Source: Burkholderia sp. Ac-20365 (GTDB lineage Bacteria > Pseudomonadota > Gammaproteobacteria > Burkholderiales > Burkholderiaceae). Taken from it: a stretch of DNA of 64,000 nucleotides. Numbering within the stretch: the first letter of the stretch is position 1; the number at the start of each line of letters is the position of its first letter. The notes beneath the pieces are model-generated. The model was given only the letters and a program-made list of their open reading frames with translations. It was not told the origin of the DNA and made no database searches. Below, one piece after another: positions 1 through 8,856 of this stretch. The stretch covers positions 124,001 to 188,000 of the forward strand of contig NZ_JAAGPI010000011.1 in the NCBI RefSeq assembly GCF_017104715.1, in the 5' to 3' direction. The translations under genes were made by a program, and so were the position numbers.

Positions 1-1217
1 AGGACGTGTTCATCGCGGCGGGCAAGATCGTTGCGCTCGGCAACGCGCCCGCCGATTTCAACGCGGCGCGCACCATCGATGCGAAAGGGCTCTGCGTGGC
101 GCCCGGTTTCGTCGATTTGTCGGCGCGGCTGCGCGAACCCGGCTACGAGCACAAGGCGACACTCGAATCGGAAATGGCCGCGGCGCTTGCGGGCGGCGTG
201 ACGAGCCTCGTATGTCCGCCCGACACCGATCCCGTGCTCGACGAGCCCGGTCTCGTCGAAATGCTCAAGTTTCGCGCGCGCAATCTGAACCGCGCGCATG
301 TGTATCCGCTCGGCGCGCTGACGGTCGGCCTCAAGGGGCAGACGATCACCGAGATGGTCGAGCTGACGGAATCGGGTTGCGTCGGCTTTTCGCAGGCCGA
401 TAACCCTATCGTCGATACGCAGGTCTTGCTGCGCGCGTTGCAATACGCGAACACGTACGGCTATACCGCATGGCTGCGGCCGCAGGATGCGTATCTTTCG
501 AAGGGTGGCGTTGCGGCGAGCGGTCCGCTTGCATCGCGTCTCGGCCTGTCGGGCGTGCCCGTGTCCGCGGAAACGATCGCGCTGCATACGATCTGCGAGA
601 TCGTGCGCGTGACGGGCGCGCGCGTGCATCTGTCGCATGTGTCGTCGGCGGCGGGCGTCGAGCTCGTGCGCGCGGCGAAGGTGGAAGGCCTGCCCATCAC
701 CTGCGACGTCACGATCAACCACGTGCATCTGATCGATATCGACATCGGTTATTTCGATGCGCAGTTCCGCCTCGACCCGCCGCTGCGCTCGCAGCGCGAT
801 CGCGAAGCGATTCGCGCGGGCCTGCTGGACGGCACGATCGACGCGATCTGCTCGGACCACACGCCGGTCGACGACGACGAAAAGCTGCTGCCGTTCGCCG
901 AGGCGACGCCGGGTGCGACGGGGCTGGAACTGTTGCTGTCGCTGACGTTGAAGTGGGCCGACGAAACGGGCGTGCCGCTGGCAAAAGCGCTCAACCGCAT
1001 TACGGCTGCGCCTGCCTCGGTGCTGAAGTTGCCGGCGGGCCGGATCGAAGCGGGCGCGACGGCCGATCTGTGCGTGTTCGATCGCCACGGTCACTGGCGG
1101 GTCGAGCCGCGCGCGTTGAAGAGCCAGGGGCACAACACGCCGTTCCTCGGGTACGAACTGCCGGGCCGCGTGCGCGCGACGGTCGTGTCGGGCCAGGTGG
1201 CGTTCGAGCAGCGCTGA
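1..1217 (+). CDS. pyrC': Dihydroorotase-like protein PyrC' (5' end outside window), probably non-catalytic
   Basis: The reading frame is open from the window edge to the TGA at 1215-1217, so the N-terminus is cut off. The fold is a class I dihydroorotase of the amidohydrolase superfamily, with the late motif SDHTPVDDDEK and an ending typical of the family. The first metal-binding motif, normally DxHxHxREPG, reads DLSARLREPG at bases 114-143, so both metal-ligand histidines are replaced by Ser and Arg. In Pseudomonas and Burkholderia an inactive DHOase homologue (PyrC' or PyrX) assembles with aspartate transcarbamoylase (PyrB) and is needed for its structure rather than for the dihydroorotase reaction. 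I infer the same here; pyrB would be expected just upstream, outside the window. The acyltransferase gene follows after 55 bases on the same strand. Confidence 0.88.
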   Translation, partial: DVFIAAGKIVALGNAPADFNAARTIDAKGLCVAPGFVDLSARLREPGYEHKATLESEMAAALAGGVTSLVCPPDTDPVLDEPGLVEMLKFRARNLNRAHVYPLGALTVGLKGQTITEMVELTESGCVGFSQADNPIVDTQVLLRALQYANTYGYTAWLRPQDAYLSKGGVAASGPLASRLGLSGVPVSAETIALHTICEIVRVTGARVHLSHVSSAAGVELVRAAKVEGLPITCDVTINHVHLIDIDIGYFDAQFRLDPPLRSQRDREAIRAGLLDGTIDAICSDHTPVDDDEKLLPFAEATPGATGLELLLSLTLKWADETGVPLAKALNRITAAPASVLKLPAGRIEAGATADLCVFDRHGHWRVEPRALKSQGHNTPFLGYELPGRVRATVVSGQVAFEQR

Positions 1218-1272
1218 GCGTCGTGCGCAACGCATCGGCGAAGAATGAAAAGTTAAGCGGAAGACTCGCAAT

Positions 1273-2124
1273 ATGAAGCTCGCGTTTCGCAAGATGCGGC
1301 TGGTCGCGCATCTGCTTTACGGCATGTGGGTGGTCTGGACGCGTTTTCCGCGCGCAAGCGCGCAGCAGCGTCTGGCGTTGAACCGCGCGTGGTCGCTGCG
1401 GATGCTGCAGTTGTGCGGCATGCGTCTTGTCGTGCATAACGATGACGCGCGGCTCGATGAAGGCGCGCTGGTTGTCGCGAACCATATTTCGTGGATCGAT
1501 ATCTACGTGATCAACGCGTGGCGGCCGACGCCGTTTGTGTCGAAGGCTGAGATACGCAAGTGGCCGGTGGTCGGGTGGTTGGCTGAACAACTCGGCACGG
1601 TGTTCATCCAGCGGGAGAAGCGTAGCGACGCGAAGCGGATCATGCATGAACTCGCTAACCGGTTGAACGCCGGCGAGCTGATGTGCGTGTTCCCGGAAGG
1701 CACGACGACGGATGGTGTGCAGTTGCTGCCGTTCCACGCGAACATGTTCCAGGCGGCGGTGTCGGCGTCACGGCCGGTGCAGCCCGTGTGCATGATGTAT
1801 GAGGATGCGCAGGGAAGGCAGTCGACGGCGCCTGCTTATATCGGTGAGATGTCGCTTGGGCAGTCGCTTGATGCGTTGCTGCGCGGCGGGCCGCTGACGG
1901 CGCATGTGTATGTCGGTGCGGCGCTTGCGCCGGGTGCTGACAGGCGGTTGCTGGCGGCGGAGGCGGAGGCTTCCATCGCTGCCGCGCTGAATGCGCTGCA
2001 AGACCCTGAGGCGCGTCGCTCAGGTCAGATTGCCGACCGGACGCGGGCATCCATCGACGCCGCCGCGAACAGCTCGCAGGATCCATTGACGGGTCCAGAC
2101 GCAGACATGACGCGCCCCGCGTAG
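1273..2124 (+). CDS. 1-acyl-sn-glycerol-3-phosphate acyltransferase (PlsC family)
   Basis: A 283-residue membrane-associated acyltransferase. It carries the family's catalytic NHx4D motif as NHISWID (residues 70-76) and the glycerol-phosphate binding motif FPEGTT (about residue 140). A hydrophobic N-terminal stretch is consistent with membrane anchoring. PlsC enzymes acylate lysophosphatidic acid to phosphatidic acid; relatives acylate other lysolipids, and the substrate cannot be told from sequence. It follows pyrC' on the same strand, a pairing I regard as usual in this group of bacteria. The C-terminal ~40 residues are low-complexity and poorly conserved in type. It converges on apaH with 16 bases between the stops. 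Confidence 0.85.
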   Translation: MKLAFRKMRLVAHLLYGMWVVWTRFPRASAQQRLALNRAWSLRMLQLCGMRLVVHNDDARLDEGALVVANHISWIDIYVINAWRPTPFVSKAEIRKWPVVGWLAEQLGTVFIQREKRSDAKRIMHELANRLNAGELMCVFPEGTTTDGVQLLPFHANMFQAAVSASRPVQPVCMMYEDAQGRQSTAPAYIGEMSLGQSLDALLRGGPLTAHVYVGAALAPGADRRLLAAEAEASIAAALNALQDPEARRSGQIADRTRASIDAAANSSQDPLTGPDADMTRPA

Positions 2125-2140
2125 CGCGTCGATCCGCTGT

Positions 2141-2989
2141 TTAGTTCACAACTGCGCGGCAGCCTTCACATTCCACCTGCGTGACCGTGCGTTCGGCGGG
2201 CGACTGCGCCAGCCGGATGGCCGACAACTGCTCGCCCCACACACAGCCTGAATCGAGTCCGATCAGGTTGTCGCGGACCGTCAACCCGAGCGCGGCCCAG
2301 TGGCCGAAGACGACGGTGATGTCTTCTGTCTTGCGCCCGGCCACGTCGAACCACGGCATGAAGCCCGTCGGTGCGGAGGCGACGCCGCCGCTCGACGAGA
2401 AATCCATCACGCCGTCGGCATTGCAGAAGCGCATGCGCGTGAGTGCCGTGCACGTCAGTCGCAACCGGTCGATGCCTTTGAGGCCCGGCTTCCAGCGATT
2501 GGGCTCATTGCCGTAGAGCCCAGCTAGCGTCTCTTTCCAGTTCGGCGCACGCAATGCGCGTTGCAGTTCGTCGGCGAGTTCCAGCGTCAAATCGACATTC
2601 CATTGAGGCAGCACGCCCGCGTGCACGAGCAGCATGCCGTTTTCGTAGTGAACGAGCGGCCGGTGGCGAATCCAGTGCAGCAGATCTTCGGCGTCGGGCG
2701 CGGCGAGGATTTCATCGATCGTGTCGCCTTTCTTGGACTTCCTGATGCCCGCCGACACCGACAACAGATGCAGATCGTGATTGCCCAGCACAGGCACCGC
2801 GCGATCGCCGAGCGCGATGATGTCGCGCAGCGTCGCGAGCGACTCGCCGCCGCGGTTGATCAGATCGCCCGCGAACCAGAGCGGCGCGTCGGCGGGCGGC
2901 GCGGCTTTCGCGAGAAGTTGCTGGAACTGGGTGCGGCAGCCTTGCAGATCGCCGAAAGCGAGGGGAGGGGAACTGGTGGAAACGGTCAT
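2141..2989 (-). CDS. apaH: Bis(5'-nucleosyl)-tetraphosphatase, symmetrical
   Basis: A 282-residue metallophosphoesterase that hydrolyses Ap4A symmetrically to two ADP. The calcineurin-like motifs are in order: FGDLQGC (residues 12-18), GDLINRG (41-47) and GNHD (69-72), followed by a later conserved GHW motif. The frame stays open upstream to about 3238, but the residues added there are Arg/Ser/Pro-rich and unlike the family. I therefore start at the ATG at 2989, which puts the first motif 12 residues in, as usual. It is divergent from the rmd gene and convergent with the acyltransferase. Confidence 0.9.
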   Translation of the reverse strand: MTVSTSSPPLAFGDLQGCRTQFQQLLAKAAPPADAPLWFAGDLINRGGESLATLRDIIALGDRAVPVLGNHDLHLLSVSAGIRKSKKGDTIDEILAAPDAEDLLHWIRHRPLVHYENGMLLVHAGVLPQWNVDLTLELADELQRALRAPNWKETLAGLYGNEPNRWKPGLKGIDRLRLTCTALTRMRFCNADGVMDFSSSGGVASAPTGFMPWFDVAGRKTEDITVVFGHWAALGLTVRDNLIGLDSGCVWGEQLSAIRLAQSPAERTVTQVECEGCRAVVN

Positions 2990-3253
2990 CGGCGGGAAGT
3001 GGTGGTCCGAAGGGCTTGGCGGAGAACGGGTCTTGATCAGCCGCGGTGCGCGCGGAATGGGTTCGAAGCAGTTGCGTTCAGGCTGCAATGCACAACGCGA
3101 CATGATAGCGCGGCATTCGGGCTCCGTCCGACGTCGCGAGGAAGGGTGTCGGTGCGTGCAGACGCAGCCGCAGTACCGACGCAAGTGCGGAATTATTTTG
3201 ATTTTTTTCCGAATTTTTGACGATTTTCTGCCCGCCAAACTAGATTCCCACGA

Positions 3254-3295
3254 CCGTTCGGACTGAACGGAGCCGATTTATTCGTCCGATATAAT
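3254..3295 (+). promoter_or_regulatory. Putative promoter with overlapping inverted repeat upstream of rmd
   Basis: A perfect -10 hexamer TATAAT lies at 3290-3295. Around the expected -35 region is a 6-bp perfect inverted repeat with a 5-base spacer (CCGTTC at 3254-3259, GAACGG at 3265-3270). The -35 hexamer itself is poor. A palindrome in this place could be an operator, which is inference. The region lies between the divergent apaH and the first sugar-nucleotide gene. Confidence 0.45.
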
Positions 3296-3352
3296 CGGCC
3301 GCTGCCAGTTCGGCGTGCACGCTGCGCGCACTCAGACCAAGGAGGAAGTGAT

Positions 3353-4255
3353 TTGCGGCATCCGTCTCAACCAGTCATCCACCGCGTTCTCATCACGGGA
3401 GCGAGCGGTTTCACTGGTGCCTACGTGCGCGAAGAACTCGCCGACGCTGGCTATGAGGTCATCGGTACGGCGGCAGGCGAGCCGCAAGCCGGTGAGCGGA
3501 CGCTCGACATCACTTCGTTGCCAGATTGTCGCCGCCTGATAGGCGAGCTCAAACCCGAATTCATCGTGCATCTGGCGGCGATCAGCTTCGTCGCGCACGA
3601 CGATCCGTTGGAAATGTACAACGTCAACGTGATCGGTACGACGAATCTGCTGCAGGCGTGCATCGACGTCGGACACGAGCCGCGCAAGATCCTGATTGCG
3701 AGCAGCGCGAATATCTATGGCAACGCTGAAGGGGTTGTCGACGAGGATACGCCGGCTGCGCCCGTCAATCACTACGCGGCGAGCAAGCTTGCGATGGAGC
3801 ATCTGGTGCGGACGTGGTTCGACCGGCTGCCCATCGTCGTTACCCGGCCTTTTAATTACACGGGGCGCGGGCAATCCGAGCGATTCCTGGTTCCGAAAAT
3901 TGTTTCCCACTTTGTCCGTAGACGGCCCTTTATCGAATTGGGAAATATCGATGTTGCGCGGGATTTTTCGGATGTTCGAATGGTGTCGCAGGCCTATCGA
4001 GCACTACTTGAATCGCCCGTCGCCGGGGAGACGCTCAATGTCTGCAGCGGGAACCCTCGCACGCTGACCGATATCATTGATATCGTTCGCGAAGCTTCCG
4101 GTCACGATCTGGAAATTCGCGTAAATCCCGCCTTCGTTCGTCAAAATGAAGTCAAAGTTCTGGTTGGTTCGGCTAAAAGGCTGAATCGTGTCGTCCCAGA
4201 TATGCCGGCCATCGGCATTGAAGACACCATCGACTGGATGCTTTCTCTCGCCTGA
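3353..4255 (+). CDS. rmd: GDP-4-dehydro-6-deoxy-D-mannose reductase-like NAD(P)-dependent sugar reductase
   Basis: A 300-residue extended short-chain dehydrogenase with a Rossmann motif GASGFTG (residues 16-22), the SSANIYG strand and the catalytic YxxxK as YAASK (about residue 140). It resembles Rmd, which reduces GDP-4-keto-6-deoxymannose to GDP-D-rhamnose. The start is TTG at 3353, chosen because a strong Shine-Dalgarno AAGGAGG ends 7 bases upstream (3339-3345) and no better start is in frame. No GDP-mannose 4,6-dehydratase (gmd) is in this window, so its substrate would have to be made elsewhere; a related ketoreductase activity cannot be excluded. It opens the polysaccharide locus. Confidence 0.75.
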   Translation: MRHPSQPVIHRVLITGASGFTGAYVREELADAGYEVIGTAAGEPQAGERTLDITSLPDCRRLIGELKPEFIVHLAAISFVAHDDPLEMYNVNVIGTTNLLQACIDVGHEPRKILIASSANIYGNAEGVVDEDTPAAPVNHYAASKLAMEHLVRTWFDRLPIVVTRPFNYTGRGQSERFLVPKIVSHFVRRRPFIELGNIDVARDFSDVRMVSQAYRALLESPVAGETLNVCSGNPRTLTDIIDIVREASGHDLEIRVNPAFVRQNEVKVLVGSAKRLNRVVPDMPAIGIEDTIDWMLSLA

Positions 4256-4307
4256 TTTACAAACTGTCTCAGTTTGTTAGTGCGCTGGTGTTTCTCATCG
4301 ACACCCT

Positions 4308-4313
4308 TATAAT
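4308..4313 (+). promoter_or_regulatory. Putative -10 element for the rfbBACD operon
   Basis: A perfect TATAAT hexamer lies 142 bases before the rfbB ATG. A convincing -35 hexamer at 16-18 bases is not obvious. If used, it gives an untranslated leader of about 130 bases, which is long for a biosynthetic operon. Confidence 0.4.
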
Positions 4314-4454
4314 GATGGGTTACGTACCCACGTGCGCCTTTTGTGACGTCCGGTCAGTGTTGCCGGTGGTTTTGCTTGCACGGCACTAATAGCCGGAAGC
4401 AACTGCCGCAGCTTGTCTGGTCGTACGGCCAAGATAATCTCTAGAAGGAATCCC

Positions 4455-5516
4455 ATGATCCTGGTAACGGGCGGTGCCGGCTTTATCGGCGCCAATTTCG
4501 TGCTTGAGTGGTTGAATGCCTCGGACGAGTCGGTCCTGAATCTGGACAAACTCACCTACGCCGGCAATCTGGGCACGTTGAAATCGCAACAGGACAATCC
4601 TCGTCATGTGTTCGTGCGCGCAGACATCTGCGATCGCGACACGCTGGACAAACTCTTTGCCGAACACAAGCCGCGCGCGGTGTTGCACTTCGCTGCCGAA
4701 AGCCATGTCGACCGCTCGATCCACGGGCCGGCGGACTTCGTGCAGACCAACGTCGTCGGAACGTTCACGTTGCTGGAAGCTGCGCGATCCTACTGGAATA
4801 CGTTGAACGACGCAGATAAAGCGGCATTCCGCTTCCTGCATGTATCGACGGATGAAGTGTTCGGCTCGCTCTCCGCGACCGATCCGCAATTCTCCGAAAC
4901 GACGCCTTACGCGCCGAACAGCCCGTACTCGGCCACCAAGGCTGGCTCCGACCATCTCGTGCGTGCGTATCACCACACGTACGGCTTGCCCGTGTTGACG
5001 ACGAACTGCTCGAACAACTACGGTCCCTATCAGTTCCCCGAAAAGCTCATCCCGCTGATGATCGCCAACGCGCTCGGCGGCAAGCCGCTGCCCGTGTATG
5101 GCGATGGTCAGAACGTGCGAGACTGGCTGTATGTCGGCGACCACTGCAGTGCGATCCGCGAAGTGTTGGCGCGCGGCGTGCCGGGTGAGACGTATAACGT
5201 CGGCGGCTGGAACGAGAAGAAGAACCTCGAAGTCGTGCATACGCTGTGCGACCTGCTCGACCAGAAGCGTCCGAAGGCGCAGGGTTCGTATCGCGACCAG
5301 ATCACCTATGTGACAGACCGTCCGGGCCACGACCGCCGCTATGCGATCGATGCCCGCAAGCTCGAGCGTGAGCTGGGCTGGAAGCCGGCCGAGACTTTCG
5401 AAACGGGTCTCGCGAAGACGGTGCAGTGGTATCTCGACAACCAGGAGTGGGCCGACGAGGTCGCTTCGGGCGAGTACCGCAAGTGGGTCGAAACGAACTA
5501 CGCGCAACGCGCGTAA
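4455..5516 (+). CDS. rfbB: dTDP-glucose 4,6-dehydratase
   Basis: A 353-residue enzyme (usual family length) catalysing dTDP-D-glucose to dTDP-4-keto-6-deoxy-D-glucose, the second step of dTDP-L-rhamnose synthesis. It shows the NAD-binding GGAGFIG near the N-terminus, the STDEVFG signature (about 131-137) and the catalytic YSATK (about 157-161). The ATG at 4455 is preceded by AGAAGGA at 4443-4449. It is the first gene of a tight rfbB-A-C-D operon. Confidence 0.95.
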   Translation: MILVTGGAGFIGANFVLEWLNASDESVLNLDKLTYAGNLGTLKSQQDNPRHVFVRADICDRDTLDKLFAEHKPRAVLHFAAESHVDRSIHGPADFVQTNVVGTFTLLEAARSYWNTLNDADKAAFRFLHVSTDEVFGSLSATDPQFSETTPYAPNSPYSATKAGSDHLVRAYHHTYGLPVLTTNCSNNYGPYQFPEKLIPLMIANALGGKPLPVYGDGQNVRDWLYVGDHCSAIREVLARGVPGETYNVGGWNEKKNLEVVHTLCDLLDQKRPKAQGSYRDQITYVTDRPGHDRRYAIDARKLERELGWKPAETFETGLAKTVQWYLDNQEWADEVASGEYRKWVETNYAQRA

Positions 5517-5526
5517 GGGCGGAACG

Positions 5527-6420
5527 ATGGCGCGCAAAGGCATTATTCTCGCGGGCGGATCGGGCACGCGGCTCTATCCGATCACGCACGTCGTGTCGAA
5601 GCAGTTGCTTCCTGTGTACGACAAACCGATGATCTACTACCCGCTATCGACGTTGATGGTCGCGGGTATCCGCGATGTGCTGATCATCTCGACGCCGCAG
5701 GACACGCCGCGCTTTGAGGCGATGCTGGGCGACGGCAGTCAGTGGGGCATGAATATCCAGTACGCGGTGCAGCCGTCGCCGGATGGGCTTGCACAGGCAT
5801 TCATCATTGGTCGCGATTTCGTCGGCAACGATCCGTCGGCGCTGATTCTCGGCGATAACATTTTTTATGGTCACGATCTGGCGAAGCAGCTGGAGCGTGC
5901 GAATACCCGCACGGACGGCGCGACGGTGTTCGCGTATCACGTGCATGATCCTGAGCGTTATGGTGTGGTGGAGTTCGACAGGGAGTTTCGTGCGCTGTCG
6001 ATCGAAGAGAAGCCGGCGAAACCGCGTTCGAATTACGCGGTGACGGGTTTGTACTTCTACGATAACGACGTTTGCGATATCGCCGCGGATATCAAACCTT
6101 CCGCGCGCGGCGAACTCGAGATTACCGATGTGAATTCGCGCTATCTCAAGCAAAAGAAGCTGGACGTCGAAATCATGGGACGCGGATACGCGTGGCTCGA
6201 CACGGGTACGCACGATTCTTTGATCGAAGCGGCGACTTTCATTGCTACGTTGCAGAAGCGGCAAGGGCTGGTCGTTGCATGTCCGGAAGAGATTGCGTAC
6301 CGGCGCAACTGGATCAATGGCGAAGAGTTGCTCGCGCTCGCCAAGCCGCTGTCGAAGAACGCGTACGGGCAATATCTGCAAAACATTCTCACGGATCAAG
6401 TCGCATGGCCATCAGCGTAA
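5527..6420 (+). CDS. rfbA: Glucose-1-phosphate thymidylyltransferase
   Basis: A 297-residue nucleotidyltransferase making dTDP-glucose from dTTP and glucose-1-phosphate. The N-terminal GGSGTRLYP signature and the downstream KQLLPVYDKP motif identify the RmlA family. The start is the ATG at 5527, ten bases after the rfbB stop, which gives the standard length; the frame runs on upstream only as a shadow of rfbB. Its end overlaps rfbC by 16 bases, implying coupled translation. Confidence 0.95.
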   Translation: MARKGIILAGGSGTRLYPITHVVSKQLLPVYDKPMIYYPLSTLMVAGIRDVLIISTPQDTPRFEAMLGDGSQWGMNIQYAVQPSPDGLAQAFIIGRDFVGNDPSALILGDNIFYGHDLAKQLERANTRTDGATVFAYHVHDPERYGVVEFDREFRALSIEEKPAKPRSNYAVTGLYFYDNDVCDIAADIKPSARGELEITDVNSRYLKQKKLDVEIMGRGYAWLDTGTHDSLIEAATFIATLQKRQGLVVACPEEIAYRRNWINGEELLALAKPLSKNAYGQYLQNILTDQVAWPSA

Positions 6421-6956
6421 CTGCAACCGCGCTTCCGGAAGTGAAGATCATCGAGCCGAAGGTGTTCGGTGATGCGCGAGGATTCTTCTACGAAAGCTTC
6501 AACGCGCGTGAATTCGCCGAATTCGTCGAGGCGGATGTCGAGTTCGTTCAGGACAACCATTCGCGGTCGGCCAAGGGTGTGCTGCGCGGACTGCATTACC
6601 AGATCGAACATGCACAGGGCAAACTCGTGCGCGTCGTCGAGGGTGAAGTGTTCGACGTCGCGGTCGATATTCGTAAGAGTTCTCCCAATTTCGGCAAGTG
6701 GGTGGGCGTAGTCCTGTCGACTGAAAACCATCGTCAGTTGTGGGTACCGCCGGGCTTTGCTCACGGATTTGTTGTGCTATCGGAGTCGGCGCAGTTCCTC
6801 TATAAGACGACGGATTACTGGTTTCCCGAACACGAGCGCAGCATCGTCTGGAGCGATCCGGATGTCGGCATCACATGGCCGATCGATTTCGAGCCCCTGC
6901 TCGCGGCCAAAGATGCAGCCGGCAAGCGCTTGTGCGAAGCCGAAGTATTTGCCTGA
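6405..6956 (+). CDS. rfbC: dTDP-4-dehydrorhamnose 3,5-epimerase
   Basis: A 183-residue cupin-fold epimerase converting dTDP-4-keto-6-deoxyglucose to dTDP-4-keto-L-rhamnose. The family motifs RGLHYQ (the catalytic base His is at about residue 64) and PPGFAHGF are intact. The ATG at 6405 lies inside the end of rfbA. A second, divergent homologue occurs at 21481-22032 in the CDP-sugar cassette. Confidence 0.94.
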   Translation: MAISVTATALPEVKIIEPKVFGDARGFFYESFNAREFAEFVEADVEFVQDNHSRSAKGVLRGLHYQIEHAQGKLVRVVEGEVFDVAVDIRKSSPNFGKWVGVVLSTENHRQLWVPPGFAHGFVVLSESAQFLYKTTDYWFPEHERSIVWSDPDVGITWPIDFEPLLAAKDAAGKRLCEAEVFA

Positions 6957-6965
6957 GGCTTCCGA

Positions 6966-7859
6966 ATGAGCAAGCAACCGACCATCCTCGTCACCGGCGT
7001 CAACGGACAAGTTGGCTTCGAACTTGCGCGCACACTGCAAGGTCTCGGCCGTGTCGTCGCGCTTGATCGCGCGGCGCTCGATCTGTCCGACCTCGCACAG
7101 ATCCGCGCCACGGTGCGCGAATTGAAACCTTCGGTGATCGTCAATCCGGCCGCCTATACCGCGGTCGATAAGGCGGAAACCGACATCGATGCCGCGATGC
7201 GTCTCAATCGTGACGCGCCGGGCGTTCTTGCAGACGAGGCGGCCCGCAGTGGGGCTGTGCTGGTCCACTATTCGACCGACTACGTGTTCGACGGTACGAA
7301 AGGCGAGCCTTATGTCGAGGACGATGCGACCAATCCGCAAAACGTGTACGGAAAGAGCAAACTCGCAGGGGAACTGGCTATTGCCCAATCAGGCTGCGCA
7401 CACCTTATTCTGCGCACCAGCTGGGTCTATGGCGCGCGGGGAAAGAACTTCCTGCTGACCATGCTCAAGCTCGGTGTCGAAAGGCCAGAGCTGCGGGTCG
7501 TCGCCGATCAGATCGGTGCGCCTACATGGTCGAACACGATCGCGACGTCGACATCTCATATTCTCGCGCAGGGCCTTGGTGCGAATGATCTCGACTGGTG
7601 GCGCGAGCGTTCCGGCGTCTATCACCTGACTGCCGCAGGCGAGACTTCGTGGCACGGCTTTGCGAAAGCGATCCTTGAGATTGCGATGGGCGAGAAGGCT
7701 CCAACGGTCTCACCCATCGGCACCAGCGACTACCCCGTTCCGGCAAAGCGCCCTTCGAACTCGCGGATGTCTTGCGGCAAGCTCACGGAGACATTCGGGC
7801 TCGTCCTGCCGGATTGGCAAGACGCGTTGCGACTTTGCATGGCCGGTCGATGTGCATAG
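6966..7859 (+). CDS. rfbD: dTDP-4-dehydrorhamnose reductase
   Basis: A 297-residue reductase for the last step to dTDP-L-rhamnose. It has the Rossmann motif GVNGQVG (residues 11-17), STDYVFDG, and YGKSK for the catalytic Tyr/Lys pair. It lies 9 bases after rfbC and completes the set, so L-rhamnose is very likely part of the polymer. Confidence 0.94.
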   Translation: MSKQPTILVTGVNGQVGFELARTLQGLGRVVALDRAALDLSDLAQIRATVRELKPSVIVNPAAYTAVDKAETDIDAAMRLNRDAPGVLADEAARSGAVLVHYSTDYVFDGTKGEPYVEDDATNPQNVYGKSKLAGELAIAQSGCAHLILRTSWVYGARGKNFLLTMLKLGVERPELRVVADQIGAPTWSNTIATSTSHILAQGLGANDLDWWRERSGVYHLTAAGETSWHGFAKAILEIAMGEKAPTVSPIGTSDYPVPAKRPSNSRMSCGKLTETFGLVLPDWQDALRLCMAGRCA

Positions 7860-7917
7860 CGGTGTCTGCGAACGGGCCCATGCATGTTCATCCATTTCTG
7901 GAAAGTGATCTCCCCTC

Positions 7918-8838
7918 ATGAGTTTGGGTGATCAGGCTGTTCCGTCTGGCAACGCGTCGACCGGAATCGTTGTTGTATTTTTTCGGCCCGATGCTGCCTG
8001 TGTGCGTCGAGCAAACCGCTATGCCGATGCGGGGCTCTGCGTGGTCGTCGACAACACCGAGCAGTTGCAGAGCGCCGAGCAGCTCGGACTCGACACGCGG
8101 ATCTTGTATGTTGCGAACGCAGCTAACCTTGGTATTGCGACTGCCATCAATCAAGGCGTCGAACTGCTTCTGAAGGCGGGATGCACAAGTGCGCTGATCT
8201 TCGACCAGGATAGCGAGCCGTCGAGACAGCTGCTGGAAGCACTTCCGCCTCTGCTCGACGAGGAAAAGCGCCGGAGAGGGCGGGTCGCGGTGATTGGGCC
8301 CGCTTACGAGGACGCCCGTCTCGGTGGCGTTGCGCCCTTCGTGCGCTTCGGCTATTTGAGGCTGCGTCGGGTTGCGCCCGTTGGTACACGGCCGATCGAA
8401 ATAGATTTCCTGATCACTTCGGGTTCTTGCATCAATCTGGCCGCTTGGCAGGAAATCGGCCCGATGGATGATGGGTTATTCATCGATTTCGTCGATCTGG
8501 AATGGTGTGTTAGAGCGCGGGCGAGGGGATATGCGGTGCTTGGTGCGCCCGCCTTGCGTCTTGTACATGAGTTGGGTGGCGAACCGGTTCGTGTTCTCGG
8601 TCGGCAATATCCGAGTCACAGCCCGCTGCGTCACTACTACCTCTTTCGCAATGCAGTTGCCTTAATTAAACGCGGCTATGTTCCGTGGACCTGGAAGTCT
8701 ACGGAGATCGTCAAGTTTCCATTTCGACTGGCTATATATGGATTGTTCCTGCAGCCGCGCTTGAGTCATCTGAAAATGGCGCTAGTAGGGATCTGGCATG
8801 GCCTGAGAGGCCGCATGGGCCAGCTGGATCAATCATGA
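7918..8838 (+). CDS. Glycosyltransferase family 2, rhamnosyltransferase-like
   Basis: A 306-residue GT-A fold enzyme of the RfbN/WbbL-like rhamnosyltransferase group. The nucleotide-sugar/metal motif appears as FDQDS, with the family's EWCVRARARGY segment later on. It sits directly after the dTDP-L-rhamnose operon, which supports dTDP-rhamnose as donor (inference). It looks paralogous to the enzyme at 13165-14076, sharing the DQDS motif, the ISSGS/ITSGS block and the same overall length. Confidence 0.82.
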   Translation: MSLGDQAVPSGNASTGIVVVFFRPDAACVRRANRYADAGLCVVVDNTEQLQSAEQLGLDTRILYVANAANLGIATAINQGVELLLKAGCTSALIFDQDSEPSRQLLEALPPLLDEEKRRRGRVAVIGPAYEDARLGGVAPFVRFGYLRLRRVAPVGTRPIEIDFLITSGSCINLAAWQEIGPMDDGLFIDFVDLEWCVRARARGYAVLGAPALRLVHELGGEPVRVLGRQYPSHSPLRHYYLFRNAVALIKRGYVPWTWKSTEIVKFPFRLAIYGLFLQPRLSHLKMALVGIWHGLRGRMGQLDQS

Positions 8839-8856
8839 CGGGATGCTTCTGTTCTA

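Noticed and set aside
470..1276. 268-codon open frame inside pyrC'
   Set aside because: Arg/Ala-rich shadow of the real gene in another frame; typical of high-GC DNA.
2561..3220. 219-codon plus-strand frame opposite apaH
   Set aside because: Complement-strand shadow of apaH with no domain features.
4386..5567. 393-codon minus-strand frame opposite rfbB
   Set aside because: Mirror of the rfbB coding sequence; composition unlike protein, no motifs.
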